A DNA stretch of 64,000 bases from assembly GCF_000974445.1 (NCBI RefSeq), contig NZ_BBOJ01000001.1, positions 682,001 through 746,000 on the forward strand, given 5' to 3'. This DNA is from Lentzea aerocolonigenes (GTDB lineage Bacteria; Actinomycetota; Actinomycetes; Mycobacteriales; Pseudonocardiaceae). This document shows positions 35,128 through 43,470 of the stretch, in pieces; position 1 is the first letter of the stretch, and every line of letters starts with the position of its first letter. The translations under genes were made by a program, and so were the position numbers. Below the pieces are notes generated by a model, which saw only the letters and a program-made list of their open reading frames with translations, was not told the DNA's origin and searched no databases.

Positions 35128-35130
35128 TCA
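35117..35130. other. Left junction of the genomic island (attL candidate)
   Basis: The break falls in ACCGTGGAGTA inside the pilin start. To the left, genes follow the conserved actinobacterial order; to the right, GC drops, codon use becomes mixed and genes are accessory. No tRNA is present here, so the target is a protein-coding start. The other end must lie beyond the right edge. Confidence 0.6.
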
Positions 35131-35144
35131 ACTGTGTGGCTATG

Positions 35145-35187
35145 CATCCCCGGGACACCGTCAGTCTACCAGCGGGGATGGGTGTTT
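35145..35187. terminator. Hairpin just inside the island
   Basis: CATCCCCG at 35145-35152 pairs with CGGGGATG at 35173-35180 and is followed by GGTGTTTT. It may stop tad transcription entering the island. Confidence 0.5.
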
Positions 35188-35385
35188 TCATGATCAAATA
35201 GCCGTGTGGATCGCCGTGTGCGTCGCTCCACGGGTGGCAGGTCCCGGAGCTGCGGAGACGGGGTGCGGGCCGAGCGGCATTGCCCTGCTCCAGGATGTTT
35301 CTCGGGGCTGCGCGGCAAGATCAACAACTGTAGGGGTTAAGGGCATCATTGACGCCCTCGCATGCGCTCATGAGACACTTGCCAC

Positions 35386-35712
35386 GTGACCGCGCCTCAG
35401 GCTGGCCGTACGAGCCCGACCGAGAGCGATTCCTTCTCGGGCTCATTGCTGGCGCCCTCTGTGTGGTTGAGCGAGTGGGTAAAGATCTGGCGCGCATCTT
35501 GGGAAATGAGTGCTCAGCAGCGAACGCTGCTTCGTCTGCTTAGTGTCTTGCTGATGCAGGTGGCTCAACTCGTCGTGCGGCGACTCGTCCAGCCTGCCAC
35601 TCCGCTTCAGCGCTCCATGCTGGCTGATGTTGTTGCATCCCCGCATGTCACGCGAGGCCCAAGCTTCTACCTGACCCAGGCCAATCAATCCTGGGGAGCA
35701 TTCGCCGCGTAA
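35386..35712 (+). CDS. Small hypothetical protein
   Basis: 108 residues from GTG 35386. A central helical segment (RTLLRLLSVLLMQVAQLVVRRLV) could be a membrane or amphipathic helix. No family is recognised and the ribosome site is weak; an internal start at a later Met (MSAQQRTLL) is possible. Between the pilin stub and this gene (35188-35385) nothing convincing is seen. Confidence 0.45.
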   Translation: MTAPQAGRTSPTESDSFSGSLLAPSVWLSEWVKIWRASWEMSAQQRTLLRLLSVLLMQVAQLVVRRLVQPATPLQRSMLADVVASPHVTRGPSFYLTQANQSWGAFAA

Positions 35713-35756
35713 AGCGCTGAGGGTGCTCCCTACCTGAGTCGTAGGAGTCCCTCGCT

Positions 35757-36116
35757 ATGGGCGGCAACGCCTGCTTGAGCGTCGCTGAGTACGGTGCCCC
35801 TTGGTGGGCGATCCTCGTCTTCGGCACGCTCTGGCTGCTCATCTCAGGCAGCCTGCGCTTGCTAGAAAAGATCATCGAGAGCGAAAATCTCAAGGACCTC
35901 ATCCTCCGGCTGTGCGCGATGGTGGGGTTGTCTTCGAAGAAGTTGACGGACAGCCAGGCGCGCATTGTGCTGGACAAACCCGAGGTGTCCGAGGAGCCGT
36001 CGAAGGACGACACTCGTAGTCTGGAGCTGAAGAACAAGCCCCCGCCAAAGAAGCGTCGTCGCGGGCAGGGTAGGCGCGACAGGGAACGTGGAAGGCGTGG
36101 TCGGCCGAAGCAATGA
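35757..36116 (+). CDS. Small membrane protein with basic tail
   Basis: 119 residues. One membrane helix (WWAILVFGTLWLLISGSLRLLEK), a helical stretch, and a C-terminus very rich in Lys and Arg (PPPKKRRRGQGRRDRERGRRGRPKQ pattern), suggesting contact with nucleic acid or membrane on the inner face. AGGAG lies ahead of the start. Function unknown. Confidence 0.6.
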   Translation: MGGNACLSVAEYGAPWWAILVFGTLWLLISGSLRLLEKIIESENLKDLILRLCAMVGLSSKKLTDSQARIVLDKPEVSEEPSKDDTRSLELKNKPPPKKRRRGQGRRDRERGRRGRPKQ

Positions 36117-36272
36117 CAGCCTCCGGTCATGGTGGTTGATCAGCAGGATTTCATTGAGCACACAACCGTGTCACGTTGGTGCACCGGGGGCATCACTCGT
36201 TCGGCTGCCCGCCGTTTGGTGCACGTCGACTGCGGCATTGAGCGGACCTGGACGGCCGCTTCCGGCTTGGTT

Positions 36273-36310
36273 TCTACCTAGGTAGACAGCAGGGCATCTA
36301 CTTAGGTAGA
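36273..36310 (+). promoter_or_regulatory. Double PadR operator
   Basis: TCTACCTAGGTAGA at 36273-36286 is a perfect palindrome; a near copy with one change, TCTACTTAGGTAGA, is at 36297-36310, 24 bp further and 9 bp before the regulator's ATG. Repressor sites of the adjacent PadR protein. Confidence 0.75.
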
Positions 36311-36319
36311 TTCTGGGTC

Positions 36320-36688
36320 ATGGCAGAGCCGAAGATGACGGCGCACACCCAGGAGTTGCTACACGTACTTCTTGGGCGTCGCACCGGGGAGGGGCGGCGG
36401 CACGAAGTGCTGACGCGCGGCTTGTACGGCCTGGAGCTATCCAAGATCACGGGGCTTCCAAACGGCACCTTGTTCCCTGCGCTTGAACGTCTACGGCAGG
36501 CGGGCTGGGTTGAGCGGTACTGGGAGCAGGACGAGGTTGCCGAGGCTGAAGGTCGTCCACGGCGGCGGTACTTCAAACTCTCTGCCCAAGGTGCCCAGGC
36601 GGCTCCTGCCGCCCTTGTCCGGGTCGCAGCCGAAGGGTCCCTCAAAGGTGCACACGCCTTGCGCCCTGGTTTGGCGGGTGGCTTTTGA
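36320..36688 (+). CDS. PadR-family transcriptional regulator
   Basis: 122 residues. The winged HTH has LLHVLLGRRT, YGLELSKITGLPNGTLFPALERLRQAGWVERYWE and GRPRRRYFKLSAQG, the PadR order. Two palindromes lie directly upstream, so it is probably self-repressing. Its stop overlaps the next gene (ATGA), making the downstream genes part of its regulon. Confidence 0.87.
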   Translation: MAEPKMTAHTQELLHVLLGRRTGEGRRHEVLTRGLYGLELSKITGLPNGTLFPALERLRQAGWVERYWEQDEVAEAEGRPRRRYFKLSAQGAQAAPAALVRVAAEGSLKGAHALRPGLAGGF

Positions 36689-37221
36689 TGACGCCGGACG
36701 GTGAAGGTGTGGGGTCTGGTGACGGGCGGTTAAGGCGTTTATGGCAGGTTTCCGAGTGGGTTGTAGATTCAATCAACCGTTTCGTGCGTGCCACAGTATC
36801 TAGCGGTCGTGACGAATTCCGTTCGATCGTGCCGAGAGTCTTCTCATCCGACTCTGCCTCTGGAGCTATGGACTACACGTCGATGCACTGGGTGGACGGA
36901 GCGAGTTCGCCTAGCCCTCGAAGCAATGAGGCGGTTAACCGTAACCTTATTTCGCAATTCTGGTACCGCATGTTTCAAGGCTGGGGAAGCTTTTGGCGTG
37001 ATGGTGTTACGGTGTCACCAGGTCAGCGCTCACTTGCGCTCACTTGCGCCGCAAGACTTCTCCCTGGCCAAGAGCGCGATGATTGGCTTGAGGAGAACCG
37101 AGCTTACCTCAGTGATATAGACGGTCGTCTACGTCGTCGCTGGTGGGTGGTTCGCCAAGTTCTGGCTATGCCTCGCTACGCATACACTGTCCGCACCGAC
37201 GCCAAGAAGGAGTCGGCATGA
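36685..37221 (+). CDS. Hypothetical protein of the PadR operon
   Basis: 178 residues, soluble. The C-terminal half (LARLLPGQERDDWLEENRAYLSDIDG..., LRRRWWVVRQVLAMPR-like) resembles a tail seen in actinobacterial proteins encoded beside PadR regulators, but I cannot name the family. Coupled by ATGA on both sides. Composition is clearly less GC-rich than the backbone. Confidence 0.6.
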   Translation: MMTPDGEGVGSGDGRLRRLWQVSEWVVDSINRFVRATVSSGRDEFRSIVPRVFSSDSASGAMDYTSMHWVDGASSPSPRSNEAVNRNLISQFWYRMFQGWGSFWRDGVTVSPGQRSLALTCAARLLPGQERDDWLEENRAYLSDIDGRLRRRWWVVRQVLAMPRYAYTVRTDAKKESA

Positions 37222-37397
37222 GCAGTGACGAGGCTCCTTCTAAGCCTCCCGCGTCCCAACGCTCCTGGCGTGATCGCTTTCTTGATCCGGTGTCGCGCCA
37301 GGGCGCCCTGTTCTACTCCATCACGGGCGGCCTCATCGTGTGGCTTCTTGTCGACGTAATTCCGCACATTCGTGTAGCCATCAGCTGGCATCCGTAA
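37218..37397 (+). CDS. Small single-helix membrane protein
   Basis: 59 residues from ATG 37218: hydrophilic start, then one membrane helix (LFYSITGGLIVWLLVDVIPHI). Third gene of the PadR operon, coupled to the second. Function unknown. Confidence 0.6.
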   Translation: MSSDEAPSKPPASQRSWRDRFLDPVSRQGALFYSITGGLIVWLLVDVIPHIRVAISWHP

Positions 37398-37429
37398 GTG
37401 GTGCCCCTGAACCTGCGCAGGGGCACCAC
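37398..37429. terminator. Bidirectional terminator
   Basis: GTGGTGCCCCTG at 37398-37409 and CAGGGGCACCAC at 37418-37429 pair perfectly over 12 bp around an 8-nt loop, between the PadR operon and the convergent NUDIX gene. Confidence 0.85.
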
Positions 37430-37442
37430 CGCGTGGGAGCTT

Positions 37443-37898
37443 TCAGTTCGCCTGCAGCTCCCGATACGCTTCGAACACCTTCTTCACCGCGTCAGTCACC
37501 GGCAGCTCCTCTTCGATTGGCGCCCACTGGAACTCGTCGTGCTCCTGCAGTACCACAGGCTCCGTCGCCTCGACCGCCACCACGAAGTTGAACTGCCTGC
37601 TCTTCTTCCCGCTCCCGGAGAGGTAGTCGAAGCTACCGAGGTACGCCGTGGCCACGGCGACTTGGAGTCCCGTTTCCTCCTCCACCTCGCGCACGAGCGC
37701 GGACTTCAGATCCTCGCCAGCCTCGACCTTGCCGCTCGGCAGTTCGAAGATGCCGCCCATAAAGTCGTCCGCGGGACGCTTGAGCAGCAGCACCTTGCCA
37801 TCATCCTCAACCACGGCGCCCACCACGAGCTGCGCGACGCCATCGAGGTCGGCATCTTCCACGAGCTGATCAAGCAGCCCAGAGTCGATCATCTTCAT
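37443..37898 (-). CDS. NUDIX hydrolase
   Basis: 151 residues with a full NUDIX box, GKVEAGEDLKSALVREVEEETGL (residues about 58-80), preceded by FELPS. Last gene of the operon Gfo/Idh - DegT - NUDIX, joined to the aminotransferase gene by a 4-bp overlap. In that context it may clean up or activate a nucleotide-sugar; substrate unknown. Confidence 0.85.
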   Translation of the reverse strand: MKMIDSGLLDQLVEDADLDGVAQLVVGAVVEDDGKVLLLKRPADDFMGGIFELPSGKVEAGEDLKSALVREVEEETGLQVAVATAYLGSFDYLSGSGKKSRQFNFVVAVEATEPVVLQEHDEFQWAPIEEELPVTDAVKKVFEAYRELQAN

Positions 37899-39154
37899 CC
37901 CTTGAGGTCGTGGTGGTGTAGGGCCACCTTCTTGATGCCGTCCACGTAGGCACGCGCGAGCGGCACATCTTCCTCCCGGTGCCAGACCGGAAGCTTCAGG
38001 GTGTGCTGGTGAACCACCTCAGCCACCGGGAAGTCACCTGGCTGGTAGTGGATCGCCGCGAACTCCCGCTGTTGCGGGAACAGGGCTGCAGGGCACTGGA
38101 AAAGTGGTAGCTGGTTGAGGGGACAGGTTGAGCCTGGCCGGTCGACCTCCTTGAGTCCCTCAGCCAGCAGCGCCTGGTGGAAGCGCTCGACTGGAAGACC
38201 ATCAAGTTCATCCGGAACGTAGGCGAGCGGCAAGCCGTACCAAGAGGCCTGGTGCTTGTTCGGCAGCTGCGGCACCGAGACGCCGGGAACCTCTCGCAGC
38301 TCGTCGCACATCAGCTTGGCGATCTCGGCGCGGCCGGCGAGGTACTCGTCGAGGTGCGCGAGCTGGTCGAGCGCAAAGGCGGCGGCAAGCGGGTGGATGC
38401 GGAACTTCAGCCCCATCCCGGTCACGGCGAAGCGGTGCAGTTCATGACCGCTCGGTATCTCGCTGCGGCACCGCTTGTTGTAGTGGCCGAACATCAGGGT
38501 CCGGTAGTACACCTCGTCATCGTTGGTGAGCACGAAGCCGCCCTCGCCTGCCGAGAGCGGCTTCGGCCCGTTCATCGAGAACGCGGCCGCACGACCGAAG
38601 CCGCCAACCTTCTGCCCATCGAGGCTCGCCCCGTGCGCGTGGGAGCCGTCCTCGAGTAGCACCAGGTGGTGTTCGTTGGCCAGTGCTCGCAGAGCAGGCA
38701 CGTTGGCCGGGATGCCCCACATGTGCGTCGCCACGATGGCGACTGTGTTCGGCGTGATCTTCCGAGCCACCTCCGTCACGGAGATGTTGCCGGTCTCGTC
38801 GGAGTCAGCCAGCACGGGAATCGCGCCGAGGTGGAGCAGCGGCGTGGCGGTGGCGAAGAAGGTGTACGCGGGCACGATCACCTCGTCACCGGGCTCGATG
38901 ATGCTGGCGGCGTAGGCCGCGTGCAGTGCTGCTGTGCCGGAGCTCATCGAGACGGCGTGCTTCACGCCGAAGTAGTCGGCCAGCGCGTCCTCCAGCTCCG
39001 CAACTACGCCGGAGCGGTCGTAGATGGAGATGTTCTCGCCGAGCTGCTCGACCACCGCCTTTTTGCTCTGCTCCGTGATCGGGGGCCAGCTGAAGTGCGG
39101 ACCAGGCTGGCGGATGACCGGTTCTCCGCCAAGCAGTGCCAAGGGCGAGTTCAC
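37895..39154 (-). CDS. DegT/DnrJ/EryC1/StrS aminotransferase
   Basis: 419 residues. PLP-fold landmarks: MSSGTAALHAAYAA (about 72), VIVPAYTFFATATPLL (about 95), LLEDGSHAHGAS (about 162, Asp of the PLP ring) and FSMNGPKPLSAGEGG (about 185), where the PLP lysine is expected. Such enzymes transfer an amino group to keto-sugars or cyclitols (StrS, AHBA synthase). The overlapping Gfo/Idh gene could make the keto substrate, so an aminated sugar or cyclitol product is likely. Confidence 0.88.
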   Translation of the reverse strand: MNSPLALLGGEPVIRQPGPHFSWPPITEQSKKAVVEQLGENISIYDRSGVVAELEDALADYFGVKHAVSMSSGTAALHAAYAASIIEPGDEVIVPAYTFFATATPLLHLGAIPVLADSDETGNISVTEVARKITPNTVAIVATHMWGIPANVPALRALANEHHLVLLEDGSHAHGASLDGQKVGGFGRAAAFSMNGPKPLSAGEGGFVLTNDDEVYYRTLMFGHYNKRCRSEIPSGHELHRFAVTGMGLKFRIHPLAAAFALDQLAHLDEYLAGRAEIAKLMCDELREVPGVSVPQLPNKHQASWYGLPLAYVPDELDGLPVERFHQALLAEGLKEVDRPGSTCPLNQLPLFQCPAALFPQQREFAAIHYQPGDFPVAEVVHQHTLKLPVWHREEDVPLARAYVDGIKKVALHHHDLKG

Positions 39155-40206
39155 AGCAGCTCCTTCGGGTTGACGTGGGCCCGCGAGCGCGCGGACTCGT
39201 AACAGCTCTGGATGAAGGCCAGATGGGCGAGGTTTTCGCTGGGGCCGCTGACGTTCTCCCGCATGCCCTCGATGACCCGGCAGAAGTGGTTGATCTGGCT
39301 CACCGCGGCCGAGGGCCAGGCCTGCTCACGGCAGAGTGACTCCACCACGTCGCCACCGTTGGTCAGCCGGCGAATCCGGCCGCGTTCGAGATGGACGATG
39401 CCCTTGTTCCCGATCAGGCGGATCTCCTCGGCCTTCGGCCCGATGAAGCGCGAGAGCAGTAAGGAGCCGTACAGCCCGCTGTCGTAGCTGAAGTGGATGA
39501 GGGCGGTGTCTTCGGTGTCGTAACTGCGATCCAGCCGGGCCCTTGTAGAGATATCGGCCAGCAGCCGATCCGGCAGGCCGAAGTACCACAGCAACGTGTC
39601 GACCAGGTGGTAGCCCATGTCGATGATGCAACCGCCGCCTGCCTGCTCTGAGCGGCCGCGCCATCCTTCTGACGGGTCGGTGGTGTGCATCGTGTACGCC
39701 GCGTTCACCATCATCGGCGTGCCGATCTGGTCTGCCAGTTGCGGGAAGCTGGTGTAGATCGGGTTGAAGCGGCGCTGCAGCGTCACCATCAGGCGGATGT
39801 CAGCCTTCTTGCAGGCTTCCGCCAGCCGCTTGGCTTCATCGACCGAGGTGGCGAACGGCTTTTCCTTCAGCACGTGGATGCCGTGCCGTGCGGCCAGTTC
39901 GACGATGCGGCGTCCTTCGCTATGCGGCACGCACACCACGACGAGGTCGAGGAGCTCGGCCGCGAACATCGCTTCGGCGTCGGTGTAGCCCGGCACCTCC
40001 AGCCTCTGCTGCTGCTCCCGAAGAACCTCGCTGCTTGAGTCGCAGATCGCGACCAGTTCTGCGGCGTCCGAGCCGAGCAGGCCTGGAATGTGATCTTCAC
40101 ACGCCTGCTTGCCGAGCCCGACCACTCCGGCTCGAAGCTTGGCGGTTCGCTCGACTACTTGAAGCCCACGCGGGCGCGTGAGCGGCAGCTGTGCCAGTTC
40201 GGTCAT
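39151..40206 (-). CDS. Gfo/Idh/MocA oxidoreductase
   Basis: 351 residues. Rossmann segment AGVVGLGKQACEDHIPGLL, VVVCVPHSEG, LKEKPFATSVDEAK (EKP motif, about 115) and DMGYHLVDTLLWYFG (about 195) fit the family. It probably oxidises the hydroxyl later aminated by the DegT protein encoded next. Start ATG 40206 follows a GAGGGAG-type site. First gene of the three-gene metabolic operon. Confidence 0.87.
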   Translation of the reverse strand: MTELAQLPLTRPRGLQVVERTAKLRAGVVGLGKQACEDHIPGLLGSDAAELVAICDSSSEVLREQQQRLEVPGYTDAEAMFAAELLDLVVVCVPHSEGRRIVELAARHGIHVLKEKPFATSVDEAKRLAEACKKADIRLMVTLQRRFNPIYTSFPQLADQIGTPMMVNAAYTMHTTDPSEGWRGRSEQAGGGCIIDMGYHLVDTLLWYFGLPDRLLADISTRARLDRSYDTEDTALIHFSYDSGLYGSLLLSRFIGPKAEEIRLIGNKGIVHLERGRIRRLTNGGDVVESLCREQAWPSAAVSQINHFCRVIEGMRENVSGPSENLAHLAFIQSCYESARSRAHVNPKELL

Positions 40207-40310
40207 AAGCTGCGACTCCCTCCTCTGTTAGATCAGTGCTGATCAACGCCGCACCTGCTCCTGAGGAGCTGGCACGGCGGTGGCTCAGGTTTGGTGTGGT
40301 TCCGTGGTCT

Positions 40311-40901
40311 TCAAGAACCCGACGAAGAAGGCTCCTCGTTGGAGTCGAGCGTCCTCAGTCCATTAAGGACGCGCTGGAGCAGCTGCTGGTCTTGCAGAGC
40401 AACGCTGGCGCAAACAGGTCCTTGAAGCCGCTCCCGCCGCGGGATGCCGGCCGGGGCGTTGAGCGCAGACCCTTCTTGCATCAGGGTGGTGCGCACGGCG
40501 CACCACATCACGCGGCGGCCTCGGCCTGGAAAGTCGTAGCCACCATCGTCGGCGGTGCTGGCCGGAAGTGAGCGTGGTGCTTCCGTGTGGGAGTCCCAGA
40601 CCTCAACGACGACGGCTCGCGGAACCAGGCGCAGACGGAAGGCCAGGTAGTTCAGAACTTCCGGCTCACCGCTCTCGGCCAAGATGGCTTGCTGAACGAG
40701 TGCATCCGCGACGTCGCCAAGCTCCTTCTCACACGAGCGAGCAAGCTGCCACTTGTGGGCGGCGTATCCCACCAGGAGCCGAGCACACGTGATGGCGCTC
40801 GGCACGGCCACGAGCTCAAGTTCGTACACGCGAACCTCACCGCGGGGCTGAGGAAGATGCGGTACCACGGCAGCTTGCTTGGGAGCCTGTAGAAGAGTCA
40901 T
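40311..40901 (-). CDS. Bergerat-fold (HATPase_c_2) regulator-like protein, degenerate
   Basis: 196 residues. The pattern of VPSAITCARLLVGYAAHKW, a helix DVADALVQQAILA, VVVEVWDSH (G1-like Asp) and GRGRRV resembles the small anti-sigma/ATP-binding proteins common in actinobacteria. The N-box Asn expected in ELVTNA is replaced (ALVQQA), so ATP binding is doubtful. It is coupled by ATGA to the gene before it. It belongs to a set facing an XRE regulator. Confidence 0.55.
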   Translation of the reverse strand: MTLLQAPKQAAVVPHLPQPRGEVRVYELELVAVPSAITCARLLVGYAAHKWQLARSCEKELGDVADALVQQAILAESGEPEVLNYLAFRLRLVPRAVVVEVWDSHTEAPRSLPASTADDGGYDFPGRGRRVMWCAVRTTLMQEGSALNAPAGIPRRERLQGPVCASVALQDQQLLQRVLNGLRTLDSNEEPSSSGS

Positions 40902-41308
40902 GGCCTGACTCCCGCGCCGAGCTCCGGAAACAGCACCAGGACGCGGGTGCCGTTCTTCGACTCCAGCAATTCCTTCATGGCGAGCTGCACGCCCTCGGCG
41001 TGCCCAAAGTGGTGGAGCGCTGGCACCAGAACATGAAGAGCCTCGCCGTCCGTCACTGCTGCGAGAAGCTCAGCAAAGGCCGTGGTGTGCTCGAAGTGCC
41101 TGTCCACCAGGAAACGCGTGATCACAAAGCCTTCGAGACTGGCGAACGCTGCCATCGTGCGGCGCAGCGCCTCGATGCGGATATCGGAGGTTCCCGGTCG
41201 CACGCGGATGTAGCCGAGCAGCGGCCGAGCTACTGGTGGGTGGCAGGATCGGCGATGGGCGTCGGGGGGTGCACAGCATCGCCGATCCTGCCGGTTCGCG
41301 GGGTGCAT
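40898..41308 (-). CDS. Serine-recombinase N-terminal-like protein without catalytic Ser
   Basis: 136 residues from ATG 41308. The core LLGYIRVRPGTSDIRIEALRRTMAAFA..., EGFVITRFLVDRH follows the resolvase N-terminal fold, but the catalytic Ser of (Y/V)xRVS is Arg (IRVR), so strand exchange is not expected. The first 30 residues are unlike the family; the true start may be later. Coupled to the gene on each side. Confidence 0.5.
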   Translation of the reverse strand: MHPANRQDRRCCAPPDAHRRSCHPPVARPLLGYIRVRPGTSDIRIEALRRTMAAFASLEGFVITRFLVDRHFEHTTAFAELLAAVTDGEALHVLVPALHHFGHAEGVQLAMKELLESKNGTRVLVLFPELGAGVRP

Positions 41309-41311
41309 CGC

Positions 41312-41500
41312 TTAGAGCACCGCCAGGTTGTGGTGCGCCAACACCACTTGCTCACATGGCCAGCTCGTTCCGCACCCGACGCAGCGCTCCGCGTGGCTTA
41401 GATGCGTCTCGAACACTGCGATCGCAATTTCGCTGAGGTGATCGAGCGCGGGGAGTGGATCGAGGGCGCCGCTTGGCGTCACGGTGTTTTGCCTGGTCAT
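41312..41500 (-). CDS. Small Cys/His protein
   Basis: 62 residues from ATG 41500, with AGGAGAGGGC directly upstream. The C-terminal half has HLSHAERCVGCGTSWPCEQ, three Cys and two His that may bind a metal. It is the first gene of the minus-strand set 41500 to 40311, 168 bp from the divergent XRE regulator that probably controls it. Confidence 0.6.
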   Translation of the reverse strand: MTRQNTVTPSGALDPLPALDHLSEIAIAVFETHLSHAERCVGCGTSWPCEQVVLAHHNLAVL

Positions 41501-41668
41501 GCCCTCTCCTGCCGCCGTTGCCGTCCGACCGGGTGTGGCCGTACTCTCACCAAACCGGTCGTAACGGGCCAAACACAGGGCGCAAGGATCGACGGTTTCC
41601 GGACATGAACCGGACGCCGGGGCGATGACCTGGCCAAATGGGAGGCCTGGCGCAAGGGGAGAGGGGCG

Positions 41669-43072
41669 ATGGTGGACGAAAACCAAAGTCCGTTCGCCAG
41701 AAGGCGCGAGACGATGGGCTTCTCCCAGGAGGCCCTGGCCGAGCGCCTCGGCATCGACGTACGCACCGTGCGCCGTTGGGACACCGGCGATTTCGTCAAG
41801 GGGCCTCAACCGTGGATCCGAGCCAAGCTGGCTCGTTGTCTTCAGATCACACTTGAAGGACTCGATGAGCTGCTGACGGCTACCGTCAAGCACGAGGCGT
41901 CGGTGGTCGAGGGCGAACTCGTTTCGCCGGAGGTCACCACGGTGCCGCCTGGTGCAGTGATGCTTCCGGTTCTCGTTGACGGCAAGCCGGTTCTGTTGCC
42001 GGTCGATCCGAAGGCCCTTGCAGGAAGCGGGTTTCCCACCCTCGCTACGCCGAGCCGAGAGGATGCGATGAGCCAACTCAGCCGCCGTTCGCTGCTGCGC
42101 TTCAGCGTTCTTGCCTCTGCGCTTCCCGCGCTGGACGAACAAGCACACCACCACATCGCCGCGGCGATGGAAGATGCCCGCCGCTACCTCGACACCGATC
42201 TGGTGCAGCGACTGCGGGAGCAGCTGGCGAGTTGCAAGTCGAGCGATGGTGGTTCAGAAGCGAAGCGGACGCCGCCGCTCCCGATCGTGCTCGGCATCCT
42301 TGGAGCGATTGAGGAAGCGGCACGCGAAGTGCAGCCAGGTGTGCGCCACCAGCTGCTCTCGCTCGGGGCCGAGTGCGGAGAGTTCGCTGGCTGGTTGTAC
42401 CGGGATGCCGGAGATCTCACCCGAGCCTTGTACTGGCATGACCGCGCGATCGAGTGGGCCCAGGTAGTTGGAGACACTGCCATGCAGGGCTACGTGCTGC
42501 TCAAGAAAGCGCAGCTCGCCTACGACGAGCGCGATCCGCACCGAATGCTCGACCTGACACAGGCCGTACGCGGTGGTGCATGGCGTCTACCGCTCAGGGT
42601 GCAAGCCGAGGCAGCACAACAAGAAGCGCGCGCCGAAGCCATGCTCGGCGCTTCGCTCGACTCAGTGGAGCGGAAGCTCGGTGAAGCTCGGCAGCTCCTG
42701 AGCGTCAGCCAGGCTGAAGACTGCTCGCTCGGTGCGCACTACAACGACACGCTGCTCACCATGCAGACAGCCGTCTGCCTCGCGGAAGCTGGGAAACCAC
42801 GGCGGAGCGTCGACCTCTACAGCGAGGCGCTCACCGAGAACAGCTTCTCGCCGCGCGACTACGGCTTCTTCCTCTCCTGGATGTCCGCTTCCTTGGCGCT
42901 CGCCGGCGAACCGGATGAAGCCGCGAGGACGGGCATCGAGTCGGCGAAGCGCGCTAGCAACTCCAGTTCGCAGCGCACGCATCGGGAGTTGGAGCGGGTT
43001 GTCGAGGTGTTGGCGCCGTGGCAGAACCGCCCGGCAGTGAAGGAGCTTCATGGTGCAGTGCTGGCACCGTAA
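41669..43072 (+). CDS. XRE-family regulator with TPR-like C-terminus
   Basis: 467 residues. HTH at about 7-50 (RRRETMGFSQEALAERLGIDVRTVRRWDTG), a linker with a hydrophobic SRRSLLRFSVLASALPAL stretch, then helical repeats (about 170-450) including WLYRDAGDLTRALYWHDRAIEWA, typical of large actinobacterial XRE proteins near signalling and secondary-metabolite genes. GGGGAGAGGGGCG precedes the start. Probably controls the divergent set and possibly the DegT operon. Confidence 0.83.
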   Translation: MVDENQSPFARRRETMGFSQEALAERLGIDVRTVRRWDTGDFVKGPQPWIRAKLARCLQITLEGLDELLTATVKHEASVVEGELVSPEVTTVPPGAVMLPVLVDGKPVLLPVDPKALAGSGFPTLATPSREDAMSQLSRRSLLRFSVLASALPALDEQAHHHIAAAMEDARRYLDTDLVQRLREQLASCKSSDGGSEAKRTPPLPIVLGILGAIEEAAREVQPGVRHQLLSLGAECGEFAGWLYRDAGDLTRALYWHDRAIEWAQVVGDTAMQGYVLLKKAQLAYDERDPHRMLDLTQAVRGGAWRLPLRVQAEAAQQEARAEAMLGASLDSVERKLGEARQLLSVSQAEDCSLGAHYNDTLLTMQTAVCLAEAGKPRRSVDLYSEALTENSFSPRDYGFFLSWMSASLALAGEPDEAARTGIESAKRASNSSSQRTHRELERVVEVLAPWQNRPAVKELHGAVLAP

Positions 43073-43126
43073 GTCGCGATGCATGTGTGGTCAGCTCACG
43101 CTCGCAGCCGATGATCGGAGGATGAC

Positions 43127-43462
43127 GTGTCACGCGACTTGATCCGATCCGTGGGCATAGTCGGGTTCTTTCTCTGCGTGGCCGGGCTGATCATCTTCCT
43201 GAATCAGCCGTCCGCACCCCCCTTGAGCCCCTCTACCAGGCCGGGGATCTTGGTTCCGATCGAGTGCCCTGACGGGATGACAACTGACGAATGCAGGCAG
43301 CGTTACTCCCCTCGAATCGAAGTTCGACAGGGAGCGGACCCTGTCGCAGTGATCGTCGGCGCGGTTGGCTTGGGTCTCGTCGTCTCTGCGCTATGGGCAT
43401 TGCGGCGACGGCAGAATCCGGCCGCGCCTGAACCGCCTGCTGCGAGCACTGACGCGGAGTAA
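43127..43462 (+). CDS. Small membrane protein with two helices
   Basis: 111 residues from GTG 43127: helix 1 near residues 7-26, an extracytoplasmic loop with two cysteines (IECPDGMTTDECRQ), helix 2 near 75-92 and a proline-rich tail. Function unknown. It ends 8 bp before the convergent ComJ-like gene. Confidence 0.6.
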   Translation: MSRDLIRSVGIVGFFLCVAGLIIFLNQPSAPPLSPSTRPGILVPIECPDGMTTDECRQRYSPRIEVRQGADPVAVIVGAVGLGLVVSALWALRRRQNPAAPEPPAASTDAE

Positions 43463-43470
43463 GTGGCGTG

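Noticed and set aside
35204-35389. 61-codon frame after the junction
   Set aside because: No ribosome site or protein-like character.
35100-35400. tRNA attachment site for the island
   Set aside because: No cloverleaf or TPsiC-type GTTCGA sequence is present near the junction; the break lies in a protein gene.
40898-41308. Active integrase/resolvase of the island
   Set aside because: The catalytic Ser position is Arg and the recombinase and DNA-binding domains are missing.
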